DNA from: Streptomyces ruber
GTDB lineage: Bacteria > Actinomycetota > Actinomycetes > Streptomycetales > Streptomycetaceae
Assembly: GCF_014648075.1 (NCBI RefSeq)
Contig: NZ_BMQK01000017.1
Coordinates: 62,001 to 126,000 of the forward strand
Reading direction: 5' to 3'
DNA length: 64,000 bases
The notes beneath the pieces were generated by a model that made no database searches, was not told the origin of the DNA, and saw nothing but the letters and a program-made list of their open reading frames with translations. Position numbers and translations under genes: made by a program. This document shows positions 1 to 8,283 of this stretch, in pieces (the stretch's first letter is position 1; the number at the start of each line of letters is the position of its first letter).

Positions 1-41
1 AGGCGTACCTGGGCGACTGGGCTCCCTGGGAAGGGCGCTGA
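1..41 (+). CDS. C-terminal end of an unidentified protein (truncated by window edge)
   Basis: One reading frame entering from the left edge encodes AYLGDWAPWEGR and then TGA. The stop lies 6 bases before the GTG of the downstream alpha/beta hydrolase, which suggests one operon. Twelve residues are too few to assign a family. The pectin/hemicellulose context nearby makes a carbohydrate-active enzyme plausible, but that is only inference. Confidence 0.45.
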   Translation, partial: AYLGDWAPWEGR

Positions 42-47
42 GGCGGA

Positions 48-1112
48 GTGCAGGACGGCCTTCCCCCCTTCCATCCCCTCCTCAGGGACGAGCTCCGCTT
101 CCCGCTCGCCTGGGGCACCTCCCCCATCCGGGACTTCGGTGCCTGGCGGCGGGCGGCGCGCGCCACGGTCGAGGAGCACCTCCTCGCCGCGCCGGACCAC
201 GGCACGCCGTACGACCCGGAGTTCGGGGGCGAGCGGTCGGAGGCGGACGGGTACACACGCGAACTGGTGCACGTCTCGCTCACCCGGTACGGCCGGGTGA
301 GCGGGGCCCTCCTCACCCCGCACGGCACCGGCCCCTTCCCGGCCGTCCTCCTCCTGCACGACCACGGATCGAGGTTCGACATCGGGAAGGAGAAGTGCGT
401 CCGGCCCTGGTACGGCGGCGAGCCCCGGCTCGCCTCCGCGCGCCAGTGGGCCGGCCAGTGCTTCGGCGGGCGGTTCGTCGGCGACGAACTGGCCCGGCGC
501 GGCTACGTCGTCCTCGCCCTGGACGCGCTCGGCTGGGGCGAGCGGGGGCCGGTCACCTACGAGCAGCAGCAGGCCCTCGCGAGCAACCTGTACCTCCTGG
601 GCTCCTCGCCCGCCGGGCTCATGGCCAGGGAGGACGTACGCGCCGCTGCCTTCCTGGCCGGGCTGGAGAGGGTGGACCGGCGGCGGGTCGCGGCCCTCGG
701 CTTCTCGATGGGCGGCTACCGCGCCTGGCAGACGGCCGCGCTCAGCGACGACATCGCGGCCGCCGCGAGCGTGTGCTGGATGACCGGCCTGAGGGAGGCG
801 CTGGTGCCGGGGAACAACATCCTGCGTGGCCAGTCCGCCTACTGGATGCTGCACCCCGGGCTCTCCCGCCACCTCGACTTCCCCGACGTGGCGAGCATCG
901 CCGCGCCCCGGCCGATGCTGTTCTTCCACGGCGCGCGGGACACCCTCGCCTCCAGTGAGGGTGTCCGGGCCGCGTACGGGAAGATGCGCGCCGTGTGGCG
1001 TTCGCAGCGCGCGGAGGAGCGGTTGCTCACCAAGGTGTGGCCGGAGGCCGGTCACGTCTTCGACGTGCCCATGCAGGACGAGGTCTTCGCCTGGTTCGAC
1101 GCCGTGCTGTGA
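48..1112 (+). CDS. alpha/beta hydrolase (dienelactone hydrolase / acetyl-esterase-like)
   Basis: A 354-residue protein with the alpha/beta-hydrolase layout. A strand-loop LLLHDHG near residue 101 forms the oxyanion region, the nucleophile elbow GFSMGG puts Ser at about 220, FFHGARD supplies the likely acid, and EAGHVF near the C terminus supplies the catalytic His. There is no signal peptide, so it is probably cytoplasmic. It starts at GTG six bases after the previous stop, so it is probably co-transcribed with it. Next to GH43 and pectate lyase genes it may de-esterify imported sugars or oligosaccharides. The substrate cannot be read from the sequence, and a generic carboxylesterase is the alternative. 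Confidence 0.8.
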   Translation: MQDGLPPFHPLLRDELRFPLAWGTSPIRDFGAWRRAARATVEEHLLAAPDHGTPYDPEFGGERSEADGYTRELVHVSLTRYGRVSGALLTPHGTGPFPAVLLLHDHGSRFDIGKEKCVRPWYGGEPRLASARQWAGQCFGGRFVGDELARRGYVVLALDALGWGERGPVTYEQQQALASNLYLLGSSPAGLMAREDVRAAAFLAGLERVDRRRVAALGFSMGGYRAWQTAALSDDIAAAASVCWMTGLREALVPGNNILRGQSAYWMLHPGLSRHLDFPDVASIAAPRPMLFFHGARDTLASSEGVRAAYGKMRAVWRSQRAEERLLTKVWPEAGHVFDVPMQDEVFAWFDAVL

Positions 1113-1125
1113 GGAACCGCCCCCG

Positions 1126-3381
1126 TCAGCGCCGTACCGGCCCGATCGACTCCAGCGTCGGCACCACCGGCACGATCGTCCCGTCGGCCGCGAACTCCAG
1201 CCGGTCGATCGTGGTCTCCCGGTGCGTGCCGTCGCCGCCGGGCCGGCCGGGGCCGTCGAGGGCGAACCGGTGGTAGACGACGTACCAGTCGTCGGTGCCG
1301 GGCACGTTCACCGCCGAGTGGTGGCCGGTGGCCCTGATGCCGTACTCGGGCCGCTTGGACAGGATGACGCCCCGCTTGGTCCACGGGCCGAGCGGGGACG
1401 GGCCGGTCGCGTACGCGACCCGGTAGTTCTCGCTGCGGGTGTCGTCCTCCGACCACATGAAGTAGTAGGTGCCCTTCCGCTTGATCACGAAGGCGCCCTC
1501 GCGGAAGTTGTCCGGGGTGATGTCCTTCACCTCGGTCGCGTCGAAGGACACCATGTCGTCGTTCAGCGGCACGACGTACGCGTTGCCGTTGCCCCAGTAC
1601 AGGTACGACTGTCCGTCGTCGTCGGTGAAGACCGCCGGGTCGATCATCTGGCCGCCCGGGTAGTCCGTCCTCCCGATCAGGGGCTTGCCGAGCGCGTCCC
1701 TGAACGGGCCGGCGGGGGAGTCGGCGACCGCGACGCCGATCTGCTGCTCGGCGCAGAAGTAGAACCAGTACGTCCCGTCGCGCTCGGCGATCGCCGGGGC
1801 CCAGGCGTCGCCGTCCGCCCAGGACACGTCCGGCCCCAGGTCGAGGATGACGCCGTGGTCCGTCCAGTGGACGAGGTCCTCCGACGAGAACGCCTTGAAC
1901 CGGGTGCCGCTCCAGCCGGGGAAGCCGTCGGTCGTCGGGTAGATCCAGTAGCGGCCGTCCAGGTACCGCACGTCCGGGTCGGCGTACAGACCGGGCAGCA
2001 CCGGGCTGCGGGTCGGCACCGCCTCGACCGTCCAGGTGCGGCGCGTGCCTCCCCCGGTGCCAGAAGCCTGGGAGGTACCCCCAGCCGCCGTCACCGTGTA
2101 CGTCCGCGGCTCGCGGAAGTCGCGGGGCGTACCGGACCGCGGGGTCACCTTCGCGCCCTCGCCGGCCCACAGCTCCGGGGCGAGGCGGCGCAGATCGGCG
2201 CCGGGCTCCATCGGCAGGACGACCTTCGCGGACTCCTCGGTGACGACCGCGTACCCCTTCTGGCCGCGCGCCGTCACGTCCACGACCGACGTGGGGCCCA
2301 CCGGGTAGGCGGCCAGCAGCCGGTCGTACTCCTCCCGCGTCACCGGGATCACCGTGCCGTGCCGCGGGCTCGCGGGCAGCTGGTGGTTCTCCGGGACCGT
2401 CCACTCGCCCGAGTCCAGGTCCGTCGTCTCGAACGGCACGTAGCCGCGGCCCCCGTACTCGTCGATGAACAGGTACCACTTCTCCTCGGTGTTGGACTTG
2501 AAGACCGTCGGCCCCTCACCGCGTTCCAGGGCACCGCTGCCGACGCAGTCCGCGACGAAGTCGTACGAGGTGTCGGTGAGGGACCTGGACTTCTCGACGG
2601 TGATGAACTTCGAACAGGGGCCGGCGGAACCGGGGTTCCGCTCGTCCTTGGTGTAGCGGTAGTACGTGCCCCGGTGCTCGACGACCGTCGAGTCGATCAC
2701 CGAGTAGCCGGGGTCGCTCCAGACCTTCGGCTCGCTGAAGGTGCGGAAGTCCTTCGTGGTGGCGTACATCATCCGGTTGTACGTCGAGCCGGTGTGGTCC
2801 GGGTCGTCGCCGGCGTACAGCTTGGACGCCCAGAAGACGACGTACGCGTCCAGGGTGTCGTCCCAGTAGGCCTCCGGCGCCCAGGTGTTGCCCGCGTTGC
2901 CGGGGGAGACCCGGACCAGGCGCTGGTCGGTCCAGTGCACCAGGTCGGTGGAGTCCCAGATCATGATCGACTTGCTGCCGTGCCGCTGCACCTCGTCCCA
3001 GCTCCCGCTGGAGTTGCGGTACATGCGCAAGTCCGTGGCGATCATGTAGAACCTGTCGCCCTCGGGGGAGCGGATCACGAACGGGTCGCGCAGGCCCTTC
3101 TCGCCGACGGTGGAGGTGAGGACGGGTCTGCCCGCGTTCAGCTCACGCCAGTGCAGGGCGTCGTTGCCGCGGCTGAGGGCGTAGCGGATCTGCTCGCCGT
3201 CGGCCGTGCCCTCACCTGTGAAGTAGGCGAAGAGATAGCCGGCGTACTGGGGTTTCTTCACTGGGTGCCCTTCGGGGTGGGCCTGATGGGCCGCGGAGCC
3301 GGCCGAACCGGACGGTGCTCCGAGCAGGCTCAGCAGCAGAGCTGGCAGGAGCAGCAGGAGCGTATGAGTGGAGCGGCGCAT
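1126..3381 (-). CDS. secreted glycoside hydrolase with two GH43-like five-bladed propeller domains
   Basis: A protein of about 751 residues. I chose the ATG giving MRRSTHTLLLLLPALLL because it starts a typical signal peptide (RR, then Leu-rich core, then small residues) and has AGGG upstream; a start 60 bases earlier lacks a ribosome site. Blade signatures appear twice: GLRDPFVI, WDSTDLVHW and TWAPEAYWDD in the N-terminal half, then GLYADPDVRY, FSSEDLVHWTDHG, DAWAPAIAERDG and IDPAVFTDDDG in the C-terminal half. The family acts on arabinan, xylan or related side chains outside the cell. It is divergent from the beta-helix lyase gene across a shared promoter region. The exact specificity is unknown; two catalytic modules in one chain is the notable point. 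Confidence 0.85.
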   Translation of the reverse strand: MRRSTHTLLLLLPALLLSLLGAPSGSAGSAAHQAHPEGHPVKKPQYAGYLFAYFTGEGTADGEQIRYALSRGNDALHWRELNAGRPVLTSTVGEKGLRDPFVIRSPEGDRFYMIATDLRMYRNSSGSWDEVQRHGSKSIMIWDSTDLVHWTDQRLVRVSPGNAGNTWAPEAYWDDTLDAYVVFWASKLYAGDDPDHTGSTYNRMMYATTKDFRTFSEPKVWSDPGYSVIDSTVVEHRGTYYRYTKDERNPGSAGPCSKFITVEKSRSLTDTSYDFVADCVGSGALERGEGPTVFKSNTEEKWYLFIDEYGGRGYVPFETTDLDSGEWTVPENHQLPASPRHGTVIPVTREEYDRLLAAYPVGPTSVVDVTARGQKGYAVVTEESAKVVLPMEPGADLRRLAPELWAGEGAKVTPRSGTPRDFREPRTYTVTAAGGTSQASGTGGGTRRTWTVEAVPTRSPVLPGLYADPDVRYLDGRYWIYPTTDGFPGWSGTRFKAFSSEDLVHWTDHGVILDLGPDVSWADGDAWAPAIAERDGTYWFYFCAEQQIGVAVADSPAGPFRDALGKPLIGRTDYPGGQMIDPAVFTDDDGQSYLYWGNGNAYVVPLNDDMVSFDATEVKDITPDNFREGAFVIKRKGTYYFMWSEDDTRSENYRVAYATGPSPLGPWTKRGVILSKRPEYGIRATGHHSAVNVPGTDDWYVVYHRFALDGPGRPGGDGTHRETTIDRLEFAADGTIVPVVPTLESIGPVRR

Positions 3382-3486
3382 GACACGCCCTGTGGGAGTC
3401 TGGTGGATTCTGTTGATGAGCGACGACCTTCGGAGTGTCATCAGCGGCGCACGGTGCGTCAATCGGTGTGCGGGTGACGGACGGTG

Positions 3487-3498
3487 CGAAAATTTTCG
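3487..3498. promoter_or_regulatory. palindromic operator candidate CGAAAATTTTCG
   Basis: A perfect 12-bp palindrome, strikingly A/T-rich for this genome, in the 264-bp divergent promoter region between the GH43 and PL9-like genes. It is about 106 bp from one start and 148 bp from the other. A sibling CGAA-N4-TTCG site precedes the PL3 pectate lyase at 10417-10428. From memory, Streptomyces xylan/xylobiose repressors of the BxlR type bind CGAA-N-TTCG-like repeats. Operator function here is inference. Confidence 0.45.
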
Positions 3499-3645
3499 AC
3501 TCTTTCTCGGGTTTCGCGGCAACCCCGCCGGGTCCGGCGGCGACAAGGGATCAGAAGCGGGCCGGAACCGGCCCCCCTCCGGCCCGCTTCGCTCCGCCCT
3601 CCCTCCCCTCGTCTCCCCTCCCTCGCGCCCCATGAGAGGACTCCC

Positions 3646-4797
3646 GTGCGCCAGAGCACCGGAAGCCGTCGCGGCGCCCGCACCCTCTCGGCCGCCGCCG
3701 CGGTGGCCGTGTCCGCGGGTGCGTGCGGCGTCTGGCTCGGTCTGTCGAACGGCGGCGCCCGGGCCGCCACCACGATCACCGTCTCCTCCACCGCCGAGCT
3801 CGAGTCGGCCGTCGCGAACATCTCCGCCGGCACGACCGTCCAGGTGCGCGGCGGCACGTACCACCCGGCGGCGACCCTCAGGTCCACCGCCGACGGCACC
3901 GCGTCGGCCCGCATCACGCTCCGGGCGTACGGCGGCGAGGAGGTGCGGATCGACGGCTCACGGCTCCCCGCCGGCTCCTTCCTCGCCGAGATCGCCGGCG
4001 ACCACTGGACCGTCCGGGACATCACCTGGCAGAACAGCCCGGCCCAGGGCTTCGTGGCCACCTCCTCCACCGGAGGGGTGTTCCGGAACCTCGTCACCGC
4101 GCACAACGGCGACACCGGCTTCACCCTGCGCGGCGACGGCACGGCCGGCAACCTCGTGGAGAACCTGGACAGCCACGGCAACTACGACGTGGCGACCCAC
4201 GGCCGCAACGCCGACGGCATCGCCGTCAGGTTCGGCTCCGGCACCGGCAACCGTGTCACCGGCGCCCGCCTGCACGGCAACGCGGACGACGGCCTCGACC
4301 TGTGGCAGTTCTCCTCGCCGGTCGCCGTCGAGCGCTCATGGGCGTACGGCAACGGCGTCGACCACTGGCGGGACCCCGCCTTCGAGGGCGGCGGCGACGG
4401 CTTCCAGCTCGGCGGGGGCGGCGCCGCGGCCGCGCACTCCGTCCGCTCCAACGCGGCCTGGGACAACACCCGCCACGGCTTCACCGGGAACGCGGGCACC
4501 GGCACCGTCCGGCTGGACCACAACACCGCCTACGCCAACACCGGCACCGGCTTCTCCTTCCCCGACGGCACCGCCCGCCTCACCCGCAACCTCGCGGTAC
4601 ACAACGCCGTGGGCGCGTCCGGACTCGGCCCCGCCACGGTCTCCACCGCCAACACCTGGGACGCCGGGGTCGCCACGCCGCCCTTCGTCACCACCGACGC
4701 GACCACCGCGTACGGCCCCCGCGGACCCGGCGGCGCGCTGCCGAGCACCACGTTCCTGACCACGGGCTCGACGGCCGTCGGCGCGGCGATGAGCTGA
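3646..4797 (+). CDS. secreted right-handed parallel beta-helix protein, pectate lyase family 9-like
   Basis: A 383-residue product from a GTG preceded by GAGAGGA at the right distance. Upstream in-frame codons lack a ribosome site. The N terminus is a signal peptide (Arg-rich, then AAAAVAVSAGACG, cleavage near ARAA). The body has short beta-helix coils (VQVRGGTYHP, DHWTVRDITWQNS, FRNLVTAHNG) and the PL9-like metal/catalytic region NADGIAVRFG followed by NADDGLDLW, then asparagine-ladder repeats such as NTRHGFTGN. The predicted role is extracellular polygalacturonate cleavage. It could be another beta-helix polysaccharide lyase. It is divergent from the GH43 gene. Confidence 0.8.
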   Translation: MRQSTGSRRGARTLSAAAAVAVSAGACGVWLGLSNGGARAATTITVSSTAELESAVANISAGTTVQVRGGTYHPAATLRSTADGTASARITLRAYGGEEVRIDGSRLPAGSFLAEIAGDHWTVRDITWQNSPAQGFVATSSTGGVFRNLVTAHNGDTGFTLRGDGTAGNLVENLDSHGNYDVATHGRNADGIAVRFGSGTGNRVTGARLHGNADDGLDLWQFSSPVAVERSWAYGNGVDHWRDPAFEGGGDGFQLGGGGAAAAHSVRSNAAWDNTRHGFTGNAGTGTVRLDHNTAYANTGTGFSFPDGTARLTRNLAVHNAVGASGLGPATVSTANTWDAGVATPPFVTTDATTAYGPRGPGGALPSTTFLTTGSTAVGAAMS

Positions 4798-4936
4798 CCG
4801 CTGTCGGCTGTCCAGGGGGTTTTCGACGCGCGGGCGTGGGGCTCGCGGGTGTGGCCCGTGGCGTGGCCGTCGGCCGTGGTGTCTCGTGAACTGCCGAGGC
4901 CGGTGGAGTGTGCAGGCGAGGCGGAGGTGGCCGGGG

Positions 4937-6004
4937 TTGAGCGGTACGGCGGGGCTGACCGCACCTGAGGCGGAGGTGCGCGTCCCGGGACAGGGCGGGT
5001 CGCTGGAGTGGGCGGGGGAACTGCTGACCCCCGCGCTGCGCGAGGCGATGGCGGGACTGCCGGAGCCGGAACGGATCGTCGAGGGGTACCACCGCGGCTG
5101 GACCGAAGCGGACGGGGAACCCCTGGCCGCGGTGGGCAGGCCGGGCGGCAAGGCGGTGCGGCCCGCGCTGGTGTTCCTCGCCGCGAAAGCGGTGGGCGGC
5201 ACGGTGGACCACGCGGTACCGGGAGCCGTGGCGGTGGAACTCGTCCACGACTTCTCACTGCTGCACGACGACGTGATCGACGGGGATCCGCTGCGGCGGC
5301 ACCGCCCCGCGGCCTGGACGGTCTACGGCACGCCGGCGGCCGTACTGGCCGGCGACGCGCTGCTGGTGGTCGCCCTGCGCACGCTGTCGGCGGTGCCCGG
5401 TCCCCGGGGCGCGGCCGGCTTGCGCGAACTGGTGACCGTGCTCGCCGACCTGATGCGGGGACAGAGCCGGGACGTCGCCTTCGAGAAGGCCCCGCGCGTC
5501 GGGGCCCGTGACTACCTGGCCATGGCGGAGGGCAAGACGGGCGCGCTGATGGGCGGGGCCTGCGCCCTGGGCGGCGTGCTGGCGGGAGCGGACGAGCACC
5601 GGGTCGCCGCACTGCGGGAGTTCGGGCGGCGCCTCGGCGTGGCCTACCAGTGCGTCGACGACCTGCTGGCGATCTGGGGCGACAGCCGGCGCAGCGGGAA
5701 ACCCGTGGGCGCGGACCTCGCCGCCCGGAAGAAGTCCCTGCCGGTGGCGGTCGCGCTGGCCGACGACGGCACGGCGGGCCGCCGGCTGGCCCGGCTGTAC
5801 GAGCGCCCCGAGCCGCTCACGCCGGCCGACGTCGCGGTGGCCGCACGGCTGGTGGAGGAGGCAGGCGGCCGCACGGCCACGGAACGGGAGGCACAGCGGC
5901 AGGTCACGGCCGCCCTCAAGGCGCTGGCCCGTGCCGAGCCGCCGCCGGACGTGCAACGGCAGCTGCACGCGGTGGCGATGGCGATGACCCGGCGCGACCG
6001 CTGA
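4937..6004 (+). CDS. polyprenyl diphosphate synthase (E-isoprenyl, GGPP/FPP synthase-like)
   Basis: An all-alpha prenyl synthase. The first Asp-rich motif is LLHDDVIDGD (DDxxD), followed by RRHRPAAW. GKAVRP lies near the N terminus, and the second Asp motif YQCVDDLLAIWGD comes late. It condenses allylic diphosphates with isopentenyl diphosphate; chain length is not certain from sequence. The start is ambiguous: TTG at 4937 has GGAGG nine bases upstream, while in-frame GTGs at 4910 and 4886 would add 9 and 17 residues. It lies upstream of an ABC transporter and, about 2.3 kb further, a terpene synthase, so it probably supplies that enzyme's substrate. Confidence 0.85.
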   Translation: MSGTAGLTAPEAEVRVPGQGGSLEWAGELLTPALREAMAGLPEPERIVEGYHRGWTEADGEPLAAVGRPGGKAVRPALVFLAAKAVGGTVDHAVPGAVAVELVHDFSLLHDDVIDGDPLRRHRPAAWTVYGTPAAVLAGDALLVVALRTLSAVPGPRGAAGLRELVTVLADLMRGQSRDVAFEKAPRVGARDYLAMAEGKTGALMGGACALGGVLAGADEHRVAALREFGRRLGVAYQCVDDLLAIWGDSRRSGKPVGADLAARKKSLPVAVALADDGTAGRRLARLYERPEPLTPADVAVAARLVEEAGGRTATEREAQRQVTAALKALARAEPPPDVQRQLHAVAMAMTRRDR

Positions 6005-6184
6005 AATTCCGGTTCGCTTTTCCGGGTGCGGCGCGCAATTTCCGTACCCGGACCCGGGGCGCTTTCCCGTACGTAACCATGGGACGGGCCGGGCGTTTCC
6101 ATACCGGGACCGCGGCGCCTACGAAGAAGACAGCGGTCATCGTTTCCCGAGCAGCGGCGAACAAGCGACAAGAAGGATATCCCC

Positions 6185-7039
6185 ATGACAGGCCCGGAGC
6201 CGGTCGTTCTGCCGGCCGTCAGTGTTTTCGGTCTGCATGTCTGCATCGGCGAGAACGTCATCGTGCAGAACGTGAGTTTCGCCGTTCCGCGCGGTGCCAT
6301 CGTCGGGCTCCTCGGACCGAGCGGCTGCGGGAAGACGACGCTGCTGCGCTCCGTCGTCGGCATCCAGCCCTGCACGGCCGGGCACGTCCAGGTCCTGGGC
6401 TTTCCGGCCGGCTCGCGGGTCCTGCGCACCCGGGTCGGCTACGTCACCCAGGCTCCCTCGGTCTACCCGGACCTGACGGTGCTGGAGAACCTGCGCTACT
6501 TCTCCGCGGCCCTCGGGATGCGCGGCTGGCGCCGGGAGGACGCCGTGGTCCGCGTGGTGAAGCTGGTCGACCTGGCCGAGTACGCGGACAAGCCGGTCGC
6601 CTGGCTGTCCGGCGGGCAGTACTCCCGCGTCTCGCTGGCCGTGGCGCTGCTCGGCTCGCCCGAACTGCTGGTCATGGACGAGCCCACCGTCGGCCTCGAC
6701 CCCCTGGTGCGCCGCGAGCTGTGGACGGTCTTCCGGCGGCTCGCCGACGACGGTACGACCCTGCTGGTCTCCAGCCACGTCATGGACGAGGCCGACCACT
6801 GCGACCGGCTGCTGCTCATGCGCTCCGGCCGGCTGCTGGCCTCCGCCGGACGCGACGAGGTGCTGGAGTACACCGGCTGCGAGACGGTGGAGAACGCCTT
6901 CCTGGACCTGGTCACGGCCTCCGCCGCCCTCCAGGCGGCCGGTGACCGGGCACCCGTCGCGCGGGTGCCGGCCCCGCTGCTCACCGACGAGTCCGCCGAC
7001 GCAGACCGTCCGTACTTCTCCTCGGGAGCACGATGCTGA
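6185..7039 (+). CDS. ABC transporter ATP-binding protein (ABC-2 / drug export type)
   Basis: A 284-residue nucleotide-binding subunit. Walker A is GPSGCGKTT, the Q-loop lies in VGYVTQAP, the signature is LSGGQ, Walker B is LLVMDEPTVGLD, and the switch His is in LLVSSHVMDEAD. AGAAGG precedes the ATG at good spacing. The stop overlaps the start of the permease gene by seven bases, so the two are translated together. The pattern matches DrrA/CcmA-type exporters rather than importers, and no substrate-binding protein is present. In this setting it may export a terpenoid or a membrane-active compound. Confidence 0.88.
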   Translation: MTGPEPVVLPAVSVFGLHVCIGENVIVQNVSFAVPRGAIVGLLGPSGCGKTTLLRSVVGIQPCTAGHVQVLGFPAGSRVLRTRVGYVTQAPSVYPDLTVLENLRYFSAALGMRGWRREDAVVRVVKLVDLAEYADKPVAWLSGGQYSRVSLAVALLGSPELLVMDEPTVGLDPLVRRELWTVFRRLADDGTTLLVSSHVMDEADHCDRLLLMRSGRLLASAGRDEVLEYTGCETVENAFLDLVTASAALQAAGDRAPVARVPAPLLTDESADADRPYFSSGARC

Positions 7040-7800
7040 CCACCGGCGCCCGCACGGCCCGCCCCCTGCCGTTCTCGATGGGCATCACCACCGCCACCGC
7101 CGGCCGGGTGCTGCTGCAGATCCGCCGGGACCGCGGCAGCACCGCCCTGATACTGGTCATCCCCTGCATGCTGATGGTGCTGCTGAAACTGGTGTTCCAC
7201 GACGCGGAGAGCACGTTCGAGCGGGTCGGCCCCCAGGTCTTCGGCATCTTCCCGGTGATCGTGATGTACCTGGTCGCCTCGGTGTCCACGCTGCGCGAGC
7301 GCAGCACCGGCACCGCGGAGCGGCTGCTGACCCTGCCCGTGCAGCGGCTGGACATCGTGCTGGGCTACAGCCTCGCGTTCGCGTTCCTGGCCGTGCTGCA
7401 GGCGACGCTGTCCACCCTGCTGGCCATCGGTCCACTGGGCCTGGACATCAAGGGCCCCGCGGTGCTGCTGATGGTCATCGCGATGCTGGGGGCCCTGCTG
7501 GGACTGGCCCTGGGCATCCTGGCCAGCGGCTTCGCCCGCAACGAGTTCCAGGCGGTGCAGTTCCTCCCCGCCGGGGTGCTGCCGCAGTTCCTGGTGTGCG
7601 GGCTGTTCGTGCCGCGCGAGGAGATGCACGGCTCCCTCGGGGCCCTGGCCAAGGTCATGCCGATGACGTACGCGGTCCAGGCCGCCGCCGAGGCCGCCGC
7701 CCACGAGGGCGTCACCGGCGTCTTCGTACGGGACGCCCTGCTGATCCTGGGCTGCGTCATCGGTGTCCTGATGGCCAGCGCGGCCACGCTCAAGCGCTGA
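7033..7800 (+). CDS. ABC-2 type permease
   Basis: A 255-residue membrane protein with about six hydrophobic segments: ILVIPCMLMVLLKLVF, IFPVIVMYLVASV, LAFAFLAVLQATLSTLLAI, VLLMVIAMLGALLGLALG, VLPQFLVCGLFV and the C-terminal LLILGCVIGVLMASA. The short amphipathic RERSTGTAERLLTLP loop after helix 2 is characteristic of ABC-2 permeases. It overlaps the ATPase gene and forms the channel half of that exporter. It ends before a strong inverted-repeat terminator shared with the convergent small gene. Confidence 0.87.
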   Translation: MLTTGARTARPLPFSMGITTATAGRVLLQIRRDRGSTALILVIPCMLMVLLKLVFHDAESTFERVGPQVFGIFPVIVMYLVASVSTLRERSTGTAERLLTLPVQRLDIVLGYSLAFAFLAVLQATLSTLLAIGPLGLDIKGPAVLLMVIAMLGALLGLALGILASGFARNEFQAVQFLPAGVLPQFLVCGLFVPREEMHGSLGALAKVMPMTYAVQAAAEAAAHEGVTGVFVRDALLILGCVIGVLMASAATLKR

Positions 7801-7834
7801 GCGCCGGCGCGGAGGACACGGGCGGGGACGCAAG

Positions 7835-7876
7835 AGGTGCGGGTGGGGTGCGTGTCGGCGCACCCCACCCGCACCT
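7835..7876. terminator. bidirectional hairpin terminator
   Basis: A perfect 18-bp inverted repeat (arms 7835-7852 and 7859-7876, loop TGTCGG) between the convergent ABC-2 permease gene and the small secreted-protein gene. There is no U-tract, as is usual in Streptomyces. Confidence 0.8.
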
Positions 7877-7886
7877 GTGACGACGG

Positions 7887-8141
7887 TCAGTGCTCGCGGC
7901 CGGAGAGATTCCACGACAGGCCGCCGTTGACGTCGCCGCGCCGCGGGATCTCGAACGGACCGAAGTTCAGCGGGCGCTCATGGCGGCCGTGGTGGTGATG
8001 GTGGAAATGCCCGTCCCCGTCACCGGGCGGCGGAAAACTGCCGGCGGCCGGGAATTCGGCGGCCGGCGCCGCGGGGGCGCCTGCCACGGCGAGCGCGGCC
8101 GCTGCGGCACACACGGTCACAGCGCGGCGAAGGAAATACAT
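7887..8141 (-). CDS. small secreted His-rich protein, unknown function
   Basis: An 84-residue product. MYFLRRAVTVCAAAAALAVAG is a signal peptide with an AxA-type cleavage region near APAAPA. The mature part has Gly/Pro stretches, the cluster HFHHHHHGRH, and a C terminus with PLNFGPFEIPRRGDVNGG. I chose ATG 8141 because AAGGAG lies 12 bases upstream; the in-frame TTG at 8153 abuts that site and is unlikely. The His cluster suggests metal binding outside the cell, but no family is recognised. It lies between the exporter and the terpene synthase and may belong to either unit. Confidence 0.6.
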   Translation of the reverse strand: MYFLRRAVTVCAAAAALAVAGAPAAPAAEFPAAGSFPPPGDGDGHFHHHHHGRHERPLNFGPFEIPRRGDVNGGLSWNLSGREH

Positions 8142-8247
8142 CGGCAACCACAACTCCTTGCGGCGAGGAAAACACAGCAGATCGACAGCGATGCTAGTGA
8201 AATACGCCGTCGGCCCGGCGGAGAAATTCCGGCCCGTTCCGTGCTGT

Positions 8248-8276
8248 CCCCCGAATGAGGGCGAATTCGCCGGGGG
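8248..8276. terminator. inverted repeat downstream of the terpene synthase
   Basis: CCCCCG at 8248 pairs with CGGGGG at 8271, enclosing the perfect palindrome GGCGAATTCGCC (8260-8271). It begins eight bases past the terpene synthase stop, so it is probably its terminator. An operator for the His-rich gene, which starts at 8141 on the same strand, is the alternative. Confidence 0.45.
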
Positions 8277-8283
8277 TTCGCCG

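Noticed and set aside
826..3477. An 883-residue plus-strand frame opposite the GH43 gene
   Set aside because: Composition is biased and there are no motifs. The minus strand holds two recognisable GH43 modules and a signal peptide.
7887..8153. TTG at 8153 as the start of the His-rich protein
   Set aside because: The AAGGAG site directly abuts that codon, leaving no spacing; ATG 8141 is more plausible.
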